Shown: one piece after another, positions 14,664 to 23,640 of the stretch
How positions within the stretch are numbered: position 1 is the stretch's first letter
Layout: each line of letters begins with the position of its first letter
The notes under the pieces: generated by a model
The model's input: only the letters and a program-made list of their open reading frames with translations
What the model was told of the DNA's origin: nothing
Databases searched by the model: none
Program-made: the position numbers and the translations under genes
DNA from: an uncultured Latescibacterota bacterium
GTDB lineage: Bacteria > Latescibacterota > UBA2968 > UBA8231
Assembly: GCA_958295495.1 (NCBI GenBank)
Contig: OY282352.1
Coordinates: forward strand, 2,852,001 to 2,916,000
Length of the DNA stretch: 64,000 nt
Direction of reading: 5' to 3'

Positions 14664-17112
14664 GGCGAATTTTCCCCTCCCAGAGGTGGTTGTAGCCGCT
14701 GTCCACGAGGACGTACTGGCCGGTTCTGATTTCGGAGATAGCGTATTCCGGCAGAGGGAATTCCGCCAGGCATTTGCCGTCTAATATCGCGCCGAGCGCG
14801 TCGAAATTGAAGTCGAGGTTGTCGAAGCCGTGCTGCTGGCGATGTTCGGGGAGGTCGTTCATGTCAACTGGGTCCAGGTGGAGGAAGAACGTTGCGTCAA
14901 CGTCCGCCGGTGCGCACGGCTCCTTCACGTAGATGAGAGTGTTCTCGCTGAGATACACATCCCAGTCGGAGCGGATGACCGGCGGGCGGTCTCCGACCAG
15001 ATCTGACAAGTAATCGTCAGCCGTCATCGCCTCGACCCGCACGGGAGGGAGTGCATTGTGGGGCAGTACAACGGCGTCCACGCATAACCCGGTTTCCGCG
15101 TTCGACCAGGCTTTGGCGACCCGTTCATCCGCTGGGCCACTCCATGACCACACTGCCAGTTCGCTTGGCGCGCAATCTCTGACAAATGCTTGGGCCATCC
15201 GGCCGTCCACGATCAGCCCTATGCCGTCCGACTGGTAGTTGAAGTGTGGCTCCATCCGCTGCCAGAACCAGTCGGAATGATTGATCCCGCCCGATGACAT
15301 CTCCGGCAGCTCGGTGGTCAAGAGCCTGAATTGGCGTTTGCTCGGTCCATTCTTTCCGTGATGGAGATATAACGAACCTTTGAACAGGATCGCGCCCGCG
15401 CTAGATCGCTTCAGACTTTGGCGAACCAAGTAATCCCCTACTGCGGGCAGAATGTGGACCTCGGTTCCTTCCTTTTGGTGCCAGACGTTGGCGAAGTAGG
15501 TAATCCCGTATCGCTGGTAGAACGTGGCCTCGGTTCCTTCCCTTTGGGCGCGCAGGTAGCCGTATGAATTGACCAGGCCGTCCAGGTTCACCACTGGAAA
15601 GCGCGAGAAATACCCGATGACGCCGGCGTCCCACGACCCGACCACGCTGTCCTCGGGCAGCACGCGGTCCATAACCTGCACACCCATATAAGAAGTATCC
15701 ATCCTGTCGCGGTGGGTTGACTCGCCAAGACGGTCAACAAACTGGAATGGCCCCGTGAAGTCCGCCTTTGTAAACAGGAAGGCTGCTCCGACAACGACGA
15801 TGTCCACGCTCAGAATGTTGGCTGCCCAAGGCGACCTCGGGCCGATGAAACGGCGGATGAAGTGGATGGCGACATAGCACCTTACGGGAATAATAAGCGT
15901 CATCAGCAGGTACGCCGGGACGAAGTACCAGTCATCACTCCCCCAGTAGGGATGCACAGTGAGAACAGTCTGCGCGAACTTGGCCAGATGGCCGGCCGCC
16001 AAGCCGAACACGCCCACTAGGAAGGCCAACAGCAGCCGGTCTGTCCGGCCCCTCGAACGGCGGGCGAACCCCCAGACCAGAACGACGTAGGCGCAGACCT
16101 CCAGCGCGACCTGCAGCTCGCAGTCGAAGACGGGAATCTGCAAGACGTCCCGGAAGTTGTGCGCGAAGCTGTATCCGCCTTCGTGCTCCCATACCCGCTG
16201 CGACCACATCTGCTTGGTCGCGCCGCTCACCGGCACAATGCCGCCGAAAGCGAGCCAGTTGTAGGCGAAGTACACGAGGATGCCAGCGATCGCTCCGACC
16301 ATCGGAGCGGCGGCGTTGAGTGCGAGCACGGAACGGGCCACCCCCCGCATCCTAGCCTTCTCCCCCAAGGGGAGAAGGAACCGACCCCCTTTCGCCTCCG
16401 GGGTGCCGAGGCCCTCCCCTTCTCCCGTCGAGGGAGAGGGTTGGGGTGAGGGGGATTCCCGCCTCGACCACTCGATCAGACACAGCGCGGCGGTGGCGGT
16501 CAGCGATATGGCGGCGTATTCCAATCGCACATAGGGCAGGCTGAAGGCGACGGCGGCGAGCAGCCATGGCCACCGTTGCAAGTCTCGCACGTAGAGAATC
16601 AGGGCCAAGAAAAACAGCGCCAGCATGAACAGCGCTGCCGCTGCTTCCATCCCCAGAAGCAGCCCGTGCTGCTGGTAGAGCATCGGCAGCGCGGCGAACA
16701 GCAGAATATAGGGCATGCGCGCCAGCCGGGCGGCGGCGGCGACGAGGGCCACGCCGCCAGCGATGAGCATGATCTCGAACGCCTTGATGGCGAACAGCGC
16801 GGCTTCCTTGTCGAATACCCAATAGAACGGCGTGATGAGCAGCATCCAGAGGGGATGGTAGCCGTTGGTCTGGGTGATGCCGCCGTCGAAGGTGGAGAAC
16901 TTTCCCTCAGCGAGGTTGCGGGCGATCTGGAAGTAATAGAAGGCGTCGTCGCTGCTCACGTTGCCGATCAGGTTGATGAGATCGAAGCGGGCGAGCATGT
17001 ACACGGCGAACCCGGTCCCGTAGGCCAAGATGCCGCCGATGAACAGGATGAACAGGGCGTTGCGCAGCCGGGAGGACAGAGTCCTCCCCCGCAAAATTTG
17101 CAGCACTTTCAT
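14635..17112 (-). CDS. GT-C-like membrane glycosyltransferase with shared C-terminal module (GT-C1)
   Basis: About 825 aa from the ATG at 17112 (GGAG 8 nt upstream; an upstream ATG at 17136 is less well placed). Residues about 20-420 contain some ten hydrophobic helices. The first external loop carries the GT-C acidic motif SSDDAFYYFQIARN, followed by ITQTNGYHPLWMLL, as in polyprenyl-phosphate-sugar-dependent transferases. The second half has a DRVLPEDSVVGSWDAGVIGY motif typical of such proteins' soluble part, then the FWQRMEPHF stretch and the DWDVYLSENTLIY module. The stop lies beyond the usual module end because the fusion point with the transposase remnant replaced it (tail SPPVPCR). A repeat is inserted in frame at 16340-16455. 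Most similar to the gene at 23632-25875. Confidence 0.75.
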   Translation of the reverse strand: MKVLQILRGRTLSSRLRNALFILFIGGILAYGTGFAVYMLARFDLINLIGNVSSDDAFYYFQIARNLAEGKFSTFDGGITQTNGYHPLWMLLITPFYWVFDKEAALFAIKAFEIMLIAGGVALVAAAARLARMPYILLFAALPMLYQQHGLLLGMEAAAALFMLALFFLALILYVRDLQRWPWLLAAVAFSLPYVRLEYAAISLTATAALCLIEWSRRESPSPQPSPSTGEGEGLGTPEAKGGRFLLPLGEKARMRGVARSVLALNAAAPMVGAIAGILVYFAYNWLAFGGIVPVSGATKQMWSQRVWEHEGGYSFAHNFRDVLQIPVFDCELQVALEVCAYVVLVWGFARRSRGRTDRLLLAFLVGVFGLAAGHLAKFAQTVLTVHPYWGSDDWYFVPAYLLMTLIIPVRCYVAIHFIRRFIGPRSPWAANILSVDIVVVGAAFLFTKADFTGPFQFVDRLGESTHRDRMDTSYMGVQVMDRVLPEDSVVGSWDAGVIGYFSRFPVVNLDGLVNSYGYLRAQREGTEATFYQRYGITYFANVWHQKEGTEVHILPAVGDYLVRQSLKRSSAGAILFKGSLYLHHGKNGPSKRQFRLLTTELPEMSSGGINHSDWFWQRMEPHFNYQSDGIGLIVDGRMAQAFVRDCAPSELAVWSWSGPADERVAKAWSNAETGLCVDAVVLPHNALPPVRVEAMTADDYLSDLVGDRPPVIRSDWDVYLSENTLIYVKEPCAPADVDATFFLHLDPVDMNDLPEHRQQHGFDNLDFNFDALGAILDGKCLAEFPLPEYAISEIRTGQYVLVDSGYNHLWEGKIRLNSPPVPCR
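16340..16455. repeat. REP-like palindromic element inserted in frame in GT-C1
   Basis: Inverted, purine/pyrimidine-rich element of about 115 bp with two hairpin-forming halves: TTCTCCCCCAAGGGGAGAA at the left and CTCCCCTTCTCCCGTCGAGG to GAGAGGG at the right. On the minus strand it reads PSPQPSPSTGEGEG...LPLGEKARMRGV, the well-known translation of this class of dispersed repeat. The frame stays open through it, adding about 40 residues to a cytoplasmic or periplasmic loop of GT-C1. Confidence 0.85.
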
Positions 17113-17273
17113 AAGATCACTCCAGTCTCCACCCAAGCCGCCCCTTCCACCGGTCCAAGGCGGCGGGTGCCTGCCCGTTCAGAGGCCGCGAGAATCATCC
17201 AGTCTGAGAAATTTGAATACACGTTCGGGGATAGCGCGGAATCAGCATGAAGCGAGAGACATCCGCCGCAGGG

Positions 17274-18866
17274 CTACATGCCCCACACGATGACCGTTCG
17301 TCCGTCTTGGCGCACCGCACGGCGGAACCCCTTCTCCTGCCACCGCTTGCCGTCGGTGCGGTCGAAGACGATCAGGTGGCCGGCCTCGCTCCCGCACCGG
17401 TCCATGTAGCGCAGCGTCTGCTCAACGCCCGTGCCGATGGTGCCCTCCAAGCTTTGCCGTTTGCCTTCGTGAAACACCTTGCACTCGACGACGAACTTGC
17501 TCCACAGGTCGGACGGGTCTTCGCCCTCCGGCCACAGGATCAGCAGGTCGGTGCGTCCCCGGCCGAGGCCGTACTCCCGTTCGATGCGCCCGCCGCTGTT
17601 GACCACCCGCTGCAGGAACGCCTGCAGGATGAGCTGCGGTCCTGCCTCCCGGTACTCGAACCGCTCCAGCCAGTGCTCGGAGTGTGCGCGGAAGAACGAC
17701 TGGAAGGCGGCGAGTAGCTTGTCCACGTCCAGGCCGCCGCTGGTGTTCACGTACCAAGCCGCGTCTTGGTTCAGGCTGTCTTGCAGGACATAGCCCAACT
17801 CTCGCGGCACCACCTCCGCGTAAATGGGATTGGCCATGCGCGGCGGGGATCCTTGGGCGACCAAGCCGAGGTCGCGGACGTAATTGAGGTCGCGAAGATG
17901 GTAGCCGGGCTCGTCGGTGCCGCTCAGTATGGGTTCGACCACGCGCCGCACCCGTTCCTCCTCCAGCTTGTGGGCGAGCTGATCGAGGTGGGTGCGTCGG
18001 CTCAGGATCAGCCGCTCGCGAGCGTCGCGGATGGCGGCGGCGGTAATGGCACGGGCGCGGTCTCGGCCGGCTGCGTGGTCGAAGCAGGCGTCGGCGCACA
18101 GGGCGTTGACCAGCCAAGGCTGCCCTTGCGTCTGCGTCCAGACCATCTTTAGGGCTTCCGCTGTGAACACCTGCCCGGTCTCGTCGGTGTGCTGCGCCAG
18201 CAGTGCCCGCGTCTCGGCCTCGGAGAAATCGCCGAGGCGCAGCGACTTGGCCGCCACGTTGAAGGGGCTGCCGCCAGCGATCATCTCGCCCGAGCTGGAG
18301 CGGATGCGGTAGTCTTGGATGTCGCGCACCCCGCACAGCACGATGCTTTGGGGAAACCCTTCGGGACGCTGCTCGTACCCGGCGCGCAACTGCCGGAGCA
18401 CCGACAGCAGGGTGTCGCCGACGAGGGCGTCGATCTCGTCGATCAGCAGCACCAGCGGCTTCGGGTCGGCCATGCACCAGCGCGTCAACGCTTCGCTAAG
18501 GGCGTCGTCGGGGCCGGATTCCGCCAAGATGTCGGGCCAAGCGTTGTGGAGGAACTCATCGCCCAGCAAACGCGCCCGCGAAGCCAGTCGGCTCAGAATG
18601 GCGCGTATGGCGCGTCCCGTGTCCTCGCGCGCCGCTTGGCCGACCTCGACGTTTGTATGCACGCACCGGAAGTCGCTGCCGCGGTTCAGCAGGTCGCGCA
18701 GCGCGATGAGGGCGGAGGTCTTGCCCGTCTGCCGGGGCGCGTGCAGCACGAAGTACCGTTTGTGCTGGATCATGTCCAAGATCTGGTCGAGGTCCACCCG
18801 GTCCAACGGCGGAACGTGGTAGTGGTCCTCGGGGCGGATGGGGCCTTCCGTATTGAATCGGCGCAT
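17274..18866 (-). CDS. AAA-like ATPase with C-terminal PD-(D/E)XK nuclease-like domain
   Basis: Protein of 530 aa. Walker A is APRQTGKTS (43-51) and Walker B is LVLLIDEIDAL. A sensor-like segment LCGVRDIQDYRIRS comes next, then a winged-helix-like middle. The C-terminus has GRGRTDLLILWPEGE with FVVECKVFHEGK, the D...ExK layout of PD-(D/E)XK nuclease-like domains fused to this ATPase family. Such genes are common, mobile and uncharacterised in many uncultured phyla. Pieces of this gene recur at 11355 and 25959, so it sits at the centre of the duplicated area. The 137-bp gap to GT-C1 shows no gene. Confidence 0.8.
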   Translation of the reverse strand: MRRFNTEGPIRPEDHYHVPPLDRVDLDQILDMIQHKRYFVLHAPRQTGKTSALIALRDLLNRGSDFRCVHTNVEVGQAAREDTGRAIRAILSRLASRARLLGDEFLHNAWPDILAESGPDDALSEALTRWCMADPKPLVLLIDEIDALVGDTLLSVLRQLRAGYEQRPEGFPQSIVLCGVRDIQDYRIRSSSGEMIAGGSPFNVAAKSLRLGDFSEAETRALLAQHTDETGQVFTAEALKMVWTQTQGQPWLVNALCADACFDHAAGRDRARAITAAAIRDARERLILSRRTHLDQLAHKLEEERVRRVVEPILSGTDEPGYHLRDLNYVRDLGLVAQGSPPRMANPIYAEVVPRELGYVLQDSLNQDAAWYVNTSGGLDVDKLLAAFQSFFRAHSEHWLERFEYREAGPQLILQAFLQRVVNSGGRIEREYGLGRGRTDLLILWPEGEDPSDLWSKFVVECKVFHEGKRQSLEGTIGTGVEQTLRYMDRCGSEAGHLIVFDRTDGKRWQEKGFRRAVRQDGRTVIVWGM

Positions 18867-18914
18867 GGGTCAAGTATATGCCTCAGTAGCGCGCTTCGAC
18901 AACCCGGCCCGGTC

Positions 18915-19137
18915 ATGGACAGCCCAAGCGGCGGGCGCGTTCAGCTTGCCCAAGTTGAGTCTGGGGAGGAGGTCGTCATCGCCCGCAACGGCAAGCCGGT
19001 TGCACGGCTGGTGCGAAGCGAACGACAAACTGATCAGCGCGGCGTCGGCTTGGGAACTTGCCACCAAGCATCGGCTTGGCAAGCTGCCGGCTGCCGATGC
19101 CATAGCGTTTGACCTTGCCGGCCGCAGTGCTGATTAG
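18915..19137 (+). pseudogene. collapsed Phd/VapC toxin-antitoxin remnant
   Basis: From the ATG at 18915 the frame reads AQVESGEEVVIARNGKPVARLVRSER, split here as AQVESGEEVVIARNGKP and VARLVRSER: the core of a Phd-type antitoxin. Near 19018 similarity shifts to another frame, ANDKLISAASAWELATKHRL and GKLPAADAIAFDLAG, a middle piece of a PIN toxin. Antitoxin end, toxin start and toxin end are all missing. Confidence 0.7.
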
Positions 19138-19150
19138 GAGGTGAGGTTGA

Positions 19151-21274
19151 CTACTCCACAAGGTGTATCTCTCCCTTCCAGACCGGGCCTTGGCCGGAGA
19201 TGTACTGGCCGGTGTGGATCGTTGCGATGCCGTAATCAAGCAGTTCCCGCCTCGCTATGCAGACTTCTCCCTTGATGGGAATACGCTGATCCCTGAAAGC
19301 GAAGTCCTTGTTGAAGAAGCCGGCCTGCCTGCGGCGACTGGGGAGGTTGTTCACGTCAACCGGGTACAAGTGGAGGAAGAATGTTGGTTCAGCGTCCTCC
19401 GGGTTACACTGCTCCTTCTTGTAGATGAGGCTGTTCCCGACGAGATACACCTCCCAATCGGAGCGGATTGCCGGTTGGTGGTCTCCGAGCAGCTCTGTCC
19501 AGTAATCGAGATCAACCACCCACAAGTCTCGTCCGGCAAAACGGTCGAAGACCCACTGCTGGTCGGGAGAGTCAAAGGGCATCCACAGGTCCGGGCCGAC
19601 CTTTACGGCGTATTCCGCACGGCCAAATGTTGGGAATTTGCCGATTGCCGGCGGGCGTATGGTGAAGTTGACGCCCCGCTCTTCGAGGTATCCGGGTGGT
19701 GGTTGACGGTCGTGGGCGATGACGCGCTGGTGGTTGGGGGTTTCGACCGGGTTGCGCGCCACCGTCGCGTCGGTCAAGCCAAAGGAGTCGATGACTTTCA
19801 GGTCGGGAAGATAATAGAAGCGGATTCCAACCGAACCGTCAACCATCAGCGCGTCATCGGGAATCACTCCGTTCTCTATGTTCTCGTAGGGTTTCCACCT
19901 TCGCAATTGCTGGTTGGCGAACTCGCGGTGTTCCGCGAAAGGAGAAGCGACGAACTGCCGGGACGTTTGGTGGCGCAGGTCATTTGAGGCGGCGACGAGC
20001 ATCGGCATCCCCGGCGCGGCAAGTAACCACGCAGCATTGCCGTCATCGAGTTCTATGTGCAGCATCTTGATGCGTTCGCGTATTGCGGCCCCCTCGAATA
20101 ACAGGGCGCCCTGAATTGCGCTGGTGTAGAACAACACCGGCACGAAGAGAGCGATTGCGCACGTTCGCGCACCCACTGCCAAACCGGGGGGGAATCGTCG
20201 CAACCACCGGCGGGTGGCAATCCGCGAGGCGAGGTACACGATTCCCATGGACGCGGGGACAGCCAGCAGCGGCCAGTAGAAATCCAGCGGACGGTACTCG
20301 AAATGGTCGCCCCCGATCCGCATCACATAGGCCATGTGGACGCCGACCAGGAGCAGCACCAGCGCCCATATCCCGTCTTGGGATGCTCGCCAGCGATTCC
20401 GCATGGCGACTGCGGCCAAGGGGATCAGCAGATACAGCCCGGTCTCCAGTGCCGCCGCCCCCAGGTAGCGAAAACCCGACTCATACCAGGGCCGCACATG
20501 CTTGGCGTAATAGGTGTTGGGCAGCCATTCGCCGTAATAGGAGTATCGCCACAGGAAATGGGCGCCGACCAGGACGACAAAGGGCGCTGCCAAATAGGTC
20601 AACCGCCGCCAGTCCGGATTGAGACGCCCGGTGTCCGCCATCCGCTGGATGACGAACCAGCCTAAGCACAACGCCGCCAACAGCGGGCCCTCGGGCCGCG
20701 TCAAGGCGGCAGCGGTTAGGCTCAACGACGCCGCCAGCAGGCCCCGGCGGCTGTCTCTGTAAAGGCTCAGGCACACCACGGCCAGGACGACGAAGAACGT
20801 GAACTGCCGCGTCTCCAGTCCGCCGCCGGACGTCCACACGGCAAAAGTCGCGCTGCTGCACACCAGCCCCAGCGCCATCCAGCCGACCAAGCCCCGGTTT
20901 CGCAGCGAGGGCAGGCGCGTTATCCACCACAGCATCGCGCCGACGGTTCCGGCGGTGCAGGCCACCGACAGCCACGGGGCCGCGTCCTCCGGGGCCACGC
21001 CCAGCACCCGCCAGAGGGCGGCCAGTTCCAGCACCCACAGGAAGTTGGAGTAACCCTCCACCCGCTCGCCGGGGTTGAAGACCAAGCCGTGACCCTCCAG
21101 CAGGTTGCGCACGTAGCGGAAGCTAATGAAGGCGTCGTCGGTCAGGAACCACGACACCGAGGCCAGCCAGACCAACAGGGCCAACCAAGGCAGGCAAGTC
21201 AGGAATAGCGCGGTCCGGGCGCGCCACAGATCATTCAGCGCAAAGCCTTGCAGGCCGTTTCCGTTACGGTTCAA
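19151..21274 (-). CDS. GT-C-like membrane glycosyltransferase with shared C-terminal module (GT-C3)
   Basis: Up to 707 aa. The only start near the homology is a TTG at 21274 with AAGGGGG upstream, overlapping the end of the upstream gene by 11 bp. The first helix (LTCLPWLALLVWLASVSWF) leads to [20 protein letters not shown], the GT-C DD motif, then [14 protein letters not shown]. Helices continue to about residue 400. The soluble C-terminal half ends in a diverged version of the common module: DWEVYLVGNSLIYKKEQC, LYPVDVNNLPSRR, IHTGQYISGQG and EIHLVE. Resembles GT39/ArnT/AftB-type polyprenyl-phosphate-sugar transferases, acting on periplasmic acceptors. Its first 24 codons are shared with the PQQ dehydrogenase gene. 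Confidence 0.75.
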   Translation of the reverse strand: MNRNGNGLQGFALNDLWRARTALFLTCLPWLALLVWLASVSWFLTDDAFISFRYVRNLLEGHGLVFNPGERVEGYSNFLWVLELAALWRVLGVAPEDAAPWLSVACTAGTVGAMLWWITRLPSLRNRGLVGWMALGLVCSSATFAVWTSGGGLETRQFTFFVVLAVVCLSLYRDSRRGLLAASLSLTAAALTRPEGPLLAALCLGWFVIQRMADTGRLNPDWRRLTYLAAPFVVLVGAHFLWRYSYYGEWLPNTYYAKHVRPWYESGFRYLGAAALETGLYLLIPLAAVAMRNRWRASQDGIWALVLLLVGVHMAYVMRIGGDHFEYRPLDFYWPLLAVPASMGIVYLASRIATRRWLRRFPPGLAVGARTCAIALFVPVLFYTSAIQGALLFEGAAIRERIKMLHIELDDGNAAWLLAAPGMPMLVAASNDLRHQTSRQFVASPFAEHREFANQQLRRWKPYENIENGVIPDDALMVDGSVGIRFYYLPDLKVIDSFGLTDATVARNPVETPNHQRVIAHDRQPPPGYLEERGVNFTIRPPAIGKFPTFGRAEYAVKVGPDLWMPFDSPDQQWVFDRFAGRDLWVVDLDYWTELLGDHQPAIRSDWEVYLVGNSLIYKKEQCNPEDAEPTFFLHLYPVDVNNLPSRRRQAGFFNKDFAFRDQRIPIKGEVCIARRELLDYGIATIHTGQYISGQGPVWKGEIHLVE

Positions 21275-23354
21275 GACGAATTTCCCCCTTCCAGAGGTGG
21301 TTGTAGCCGCCGTCCACGGGGACGTGCTGGCCGGTTCTGATTTCGGAGATAGCGTATTCCGGCAGAGGGACTTCCGCCCAGCATTTGCCGTCGAATATCG
21401 CGGCGCGCTCGTCGAAGTTAAAGTCGAGGTTGTCGAAGCCGTATTGCTTGCGATAGTCGGGCAGGTCGTTCACGTCGGCGGGGGTCAGGTGCAGCAAGAA
21501 CCACGCCTCGGTGTCGGCCGGGGAGCACGGCTCCTTGACGTAGATCAGCGTGTTTTCGATGAGATATACGTCAAAGTCGGCGCGGACTGCCGGTTCGCGA
21601 TTTCTGACCAGCGCCTCTTGGTAGTTGCGGTTGCTGATGTAGTTGGCTATGGCGCGAGCTTCCGCTTCGCCAATGCCAGGTGCCGACATGGACGTGCCTG
21701 GGCGAACTGTTCCGGGTCGGTGGTCGGTGAGAAACTGCGCGATGCTGTCCTGCGTCCAGACGATGTCCAGCGAATCGAACGCATCCGAAAATCGGTAGCC
21801 TTCGACCTCGCCCGCCCGCCGCCCGATGACGCCAACCAGGTGCGGCCCGGTGCCGTGCTGCTCGGCGTTCAGGTTGTGACAGGTGCTGCAGTGCAGGTCG
21901 AATAGATGAGCGCCGGCCTGTACGTATTGTTTCTTCCTGTCCGGCGAGTCCGGTGCTGGCGATGCGGCGATGGATTCGCAGTTGACTGAGTACACATTGC
22001 GATGCTTCTGCGCTGCTTCATTGCAGTACCTCAGAGAACGGCTCAGAAAATAGACCCACCCGCTATCGCGCAGCAGGGCTATGCGTCCGTCGGGCATGAA
22101 CGTCAGGTCTCGGATGCGCCAGCCGATTTCGATCCTCTCGGCGTACTGCCCGTCCGTCCCGTGACGGCGGACTCGGAAGAGTGAGCCAGCGGTCAGCGAA
22201 GCAACCAGCAGGTCGTCTTTCCACAGGGGGAACCACCGCTCGTCGTTGACGGCGATGGCGGAAACGCCGGGCGACGGGACCCATGCGAACGCCGGCCGCA
22301 AGAAGCCGTCGTGCCGGCCCACCGCCTCATCCTCGATGGTTAGGGGAACCTTACTCTCATAGCCAACTCCGTAGGAGACCAGGGGCCAGCCATAGTTGCC
22401 TCCCCGCTCCAGCAGATTCAACTCGTCGCCGCCTTGCGGCCCGTGATCCGTCGCCCAGAGGTTGCCTTCCGCATCCCGCGCCAGCCCTTGTGAGTTGCGA
22501 AAACCGGTAGCCAGCGTCTCCGTCTCTCCTGTTTCGATGGCAATGCGAAGGAGTTTGCCCAAATGCGCGGCGGGACCGAACGTCAGCTGTGCCCACCATG
22601 AATCTATTCCGTGGGCCCCAATTATCACCAGCAGATGGTCCGCGCCGTCGGTCAACATTTTCCCGCCGGCAACGAGTCCTTCGAACCAGTTAAGGGGCAG
22701 GCAGGGTTCCACGTCGAATATCGTCCTCCAGTCCGGCATGACCGTGACGCTCTCTTCGGCTTGCAGAATCGTCGTGGACGACAACCTGAACCGGATGCAC
22801 TCGCCGGTAAAGTAATGATGCGTTGCGAATAACTCGTAACGTCCTTTTCCAAGTTCCTTCAACAGAATATCGGCAACTCGAAAGAGCCCCGGATCGAAAT
22901 GATTATCGTAATCCTCATGCTGCTCAAGGGACGCTGCATTCATCGGAACGTTGCCGTCGAGATATTCCACAGTCCCGTCCGGGAAGATTAGGGCAAATCT
23001 TCCCTTCGGCGTAACGACGAGCAGGTCGTCCCCCATGCTTTCAATGGCCCCGCCACTTCCGTCGAAACTTTCGAGTCTGACGGACTCGCTCTCGAGCGCG
23101 TACAAATGAGTGGTGAGAGCTGGCCCCTCTTCGGGAGTGGGTGTCGTTACCGGCGGGGCCGCCACCGCTGGATCCTCAGAACAGGCAGCTACAATAACTC
23201 CAAACAGGGCGAGCGCGACAGGCCACAATGCGCAGCGTTGAACTGGCGCATTTTCGCGCGGCCTCCTACGCCTGTATGTTCTGAATAGCGCGGTCCGGGC
23301 GCGCCACAGATCATTCAGCGCAAAGCCTTGCAGGCCGTTTCCGTTACGGTTCAA
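21264..23354 (-). CDS. PQQ-type sugar dehydrogenase fused to cytochrome c and shared module
   Basis: Up to 696 aa. An N-terminal basic leader plus hydrophobic segment ends in a lipobox (VAAC, Cys58), so it is probably a lipoprotein. Its first 24 codons copy those of GT-C3, so the true start is uncertain. Residues about 150-420 form a GSDH propeller (DHGPQGGDELNLLERGGNYG, LWKDDLLVASL, LTFMPDGRI). A class I cytochrome c follows: CSTCHNLNAEQHGTGPHLVG with GTSMSAPGI as the likely Met ligand. The last about 100 residues are the shared module (DVYLIENTLIYVKEPC, YGFDNLDFNF, EIRTGQHVPVDGGYNHLW). It would oxidise a sugar or aldose and pass electrons to the attached heme. Joining a redox enzyme to a module otherwise seen on glycosyltransferases is unusual. 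Confidence 0.8.
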   Translation of the reverse strand: MNRNGNGLQGFALNDLWRARTALFRTYRRRRPRENAPVQRCALWPVALALFGVIVAACSEDPAVAAPPVTTPTPEEGPALTTHLYALESESVRLESFDGSGGAIESMGDDLLVVTPKGRFALIFPDGTVEYLDGNVPMNAASLEQHEDYDNHFDPGLFRVADILLKELGKGRYELFATHHYFTGECIRFRLSSTTILQAEESVTVMPDWRTIFDVEPCLPLNWFEGLVAGGKMLTDGADHLLVIIGAHGIDSWWAQLTFGPAAHLGKLLRIAIETGETETLATGFRNSQGLARDAEGNLWATDHGPQGGDELNLLERGGNYGWPLVSYGVGYESKVPLTIEDEAVGRHDGFLRPAFAWVPSPGVSAIAVNDERWFPLWKDDLLVASLTAGSLFRVRRHGTDGQYAERIEIGWRIRDLTFMPDGRIALLRDSGWVYFLSRSLRYCNEAAQKHRNVYSVNCESIAASPAPDSPDRKKQYVQAGAHLFDLHCSTCHNLNAEQHGTGPHLVGVIGRRAGEVEGYRFSDAFDSLDIVWTQDSIAQFLTDHRPGTVRPGTSMSAPGIGEAEARAIANYISNRNYQEALVRNREPAVRADFDVYLIENTLIYVKEPCSPADTEAWFLLHLTPADVNDLPDYRKQYGFDNLDFNFDERAAIFDGKCWAEVPLPEYAISEIRTGQHVPVDGGYNHLWKGEIRLEP

Positions 23355-23640
23355 GATGAATTTTCTCCTTCCAGAGGTGGTTGTAGCCGCCGTCCACGGG
23401 GACGTACTGGCCGGTTCTGATTACAGGAAATTGGAATAGCCCTCGACATATTCGCCGCGGTTGAATAGCAGGCCGTGGCCTTCGAGCAGGTTACGGACGT
23501 AGCGGAAACTGATGAACGCGTCGTCGCACAGGAACTACGCAACCTCGGAGAACCATCCCAGCAGTGCCAACCACGGCAAATGCGGCAGAATTACCCGCGC
23601 GTTTCGGAGGGCACTAGCGCGCCTTGGGTCGCTACTCATT
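23344..23640 (-). pseudogene. second internally deleted GT-C-like gene
   Basis: From an ATG at 23640: MSSDPRRASALRNARVILPH, then an in-frame TAG, then [20 protein letters not shown] and [10 protein letters not shown]. At about 23423 it jumps to the module end IRTGQYVPVDGGYNHLWKEK ending at a TAA (23346-23344). It has the same architecture of loss as 11519-11985, but the sequence is diverged, so the two deletions are separate events or copies from different parents. Confidence 0.8.

Noticed and set aside
17422..18477. 351-codon Arg/Pro-rich frame inside the ATPase gene
   Set aside because: Composition typical of an out-of-frame reading of GC-rich DNA; the ATPase frame carries Walker motifs.
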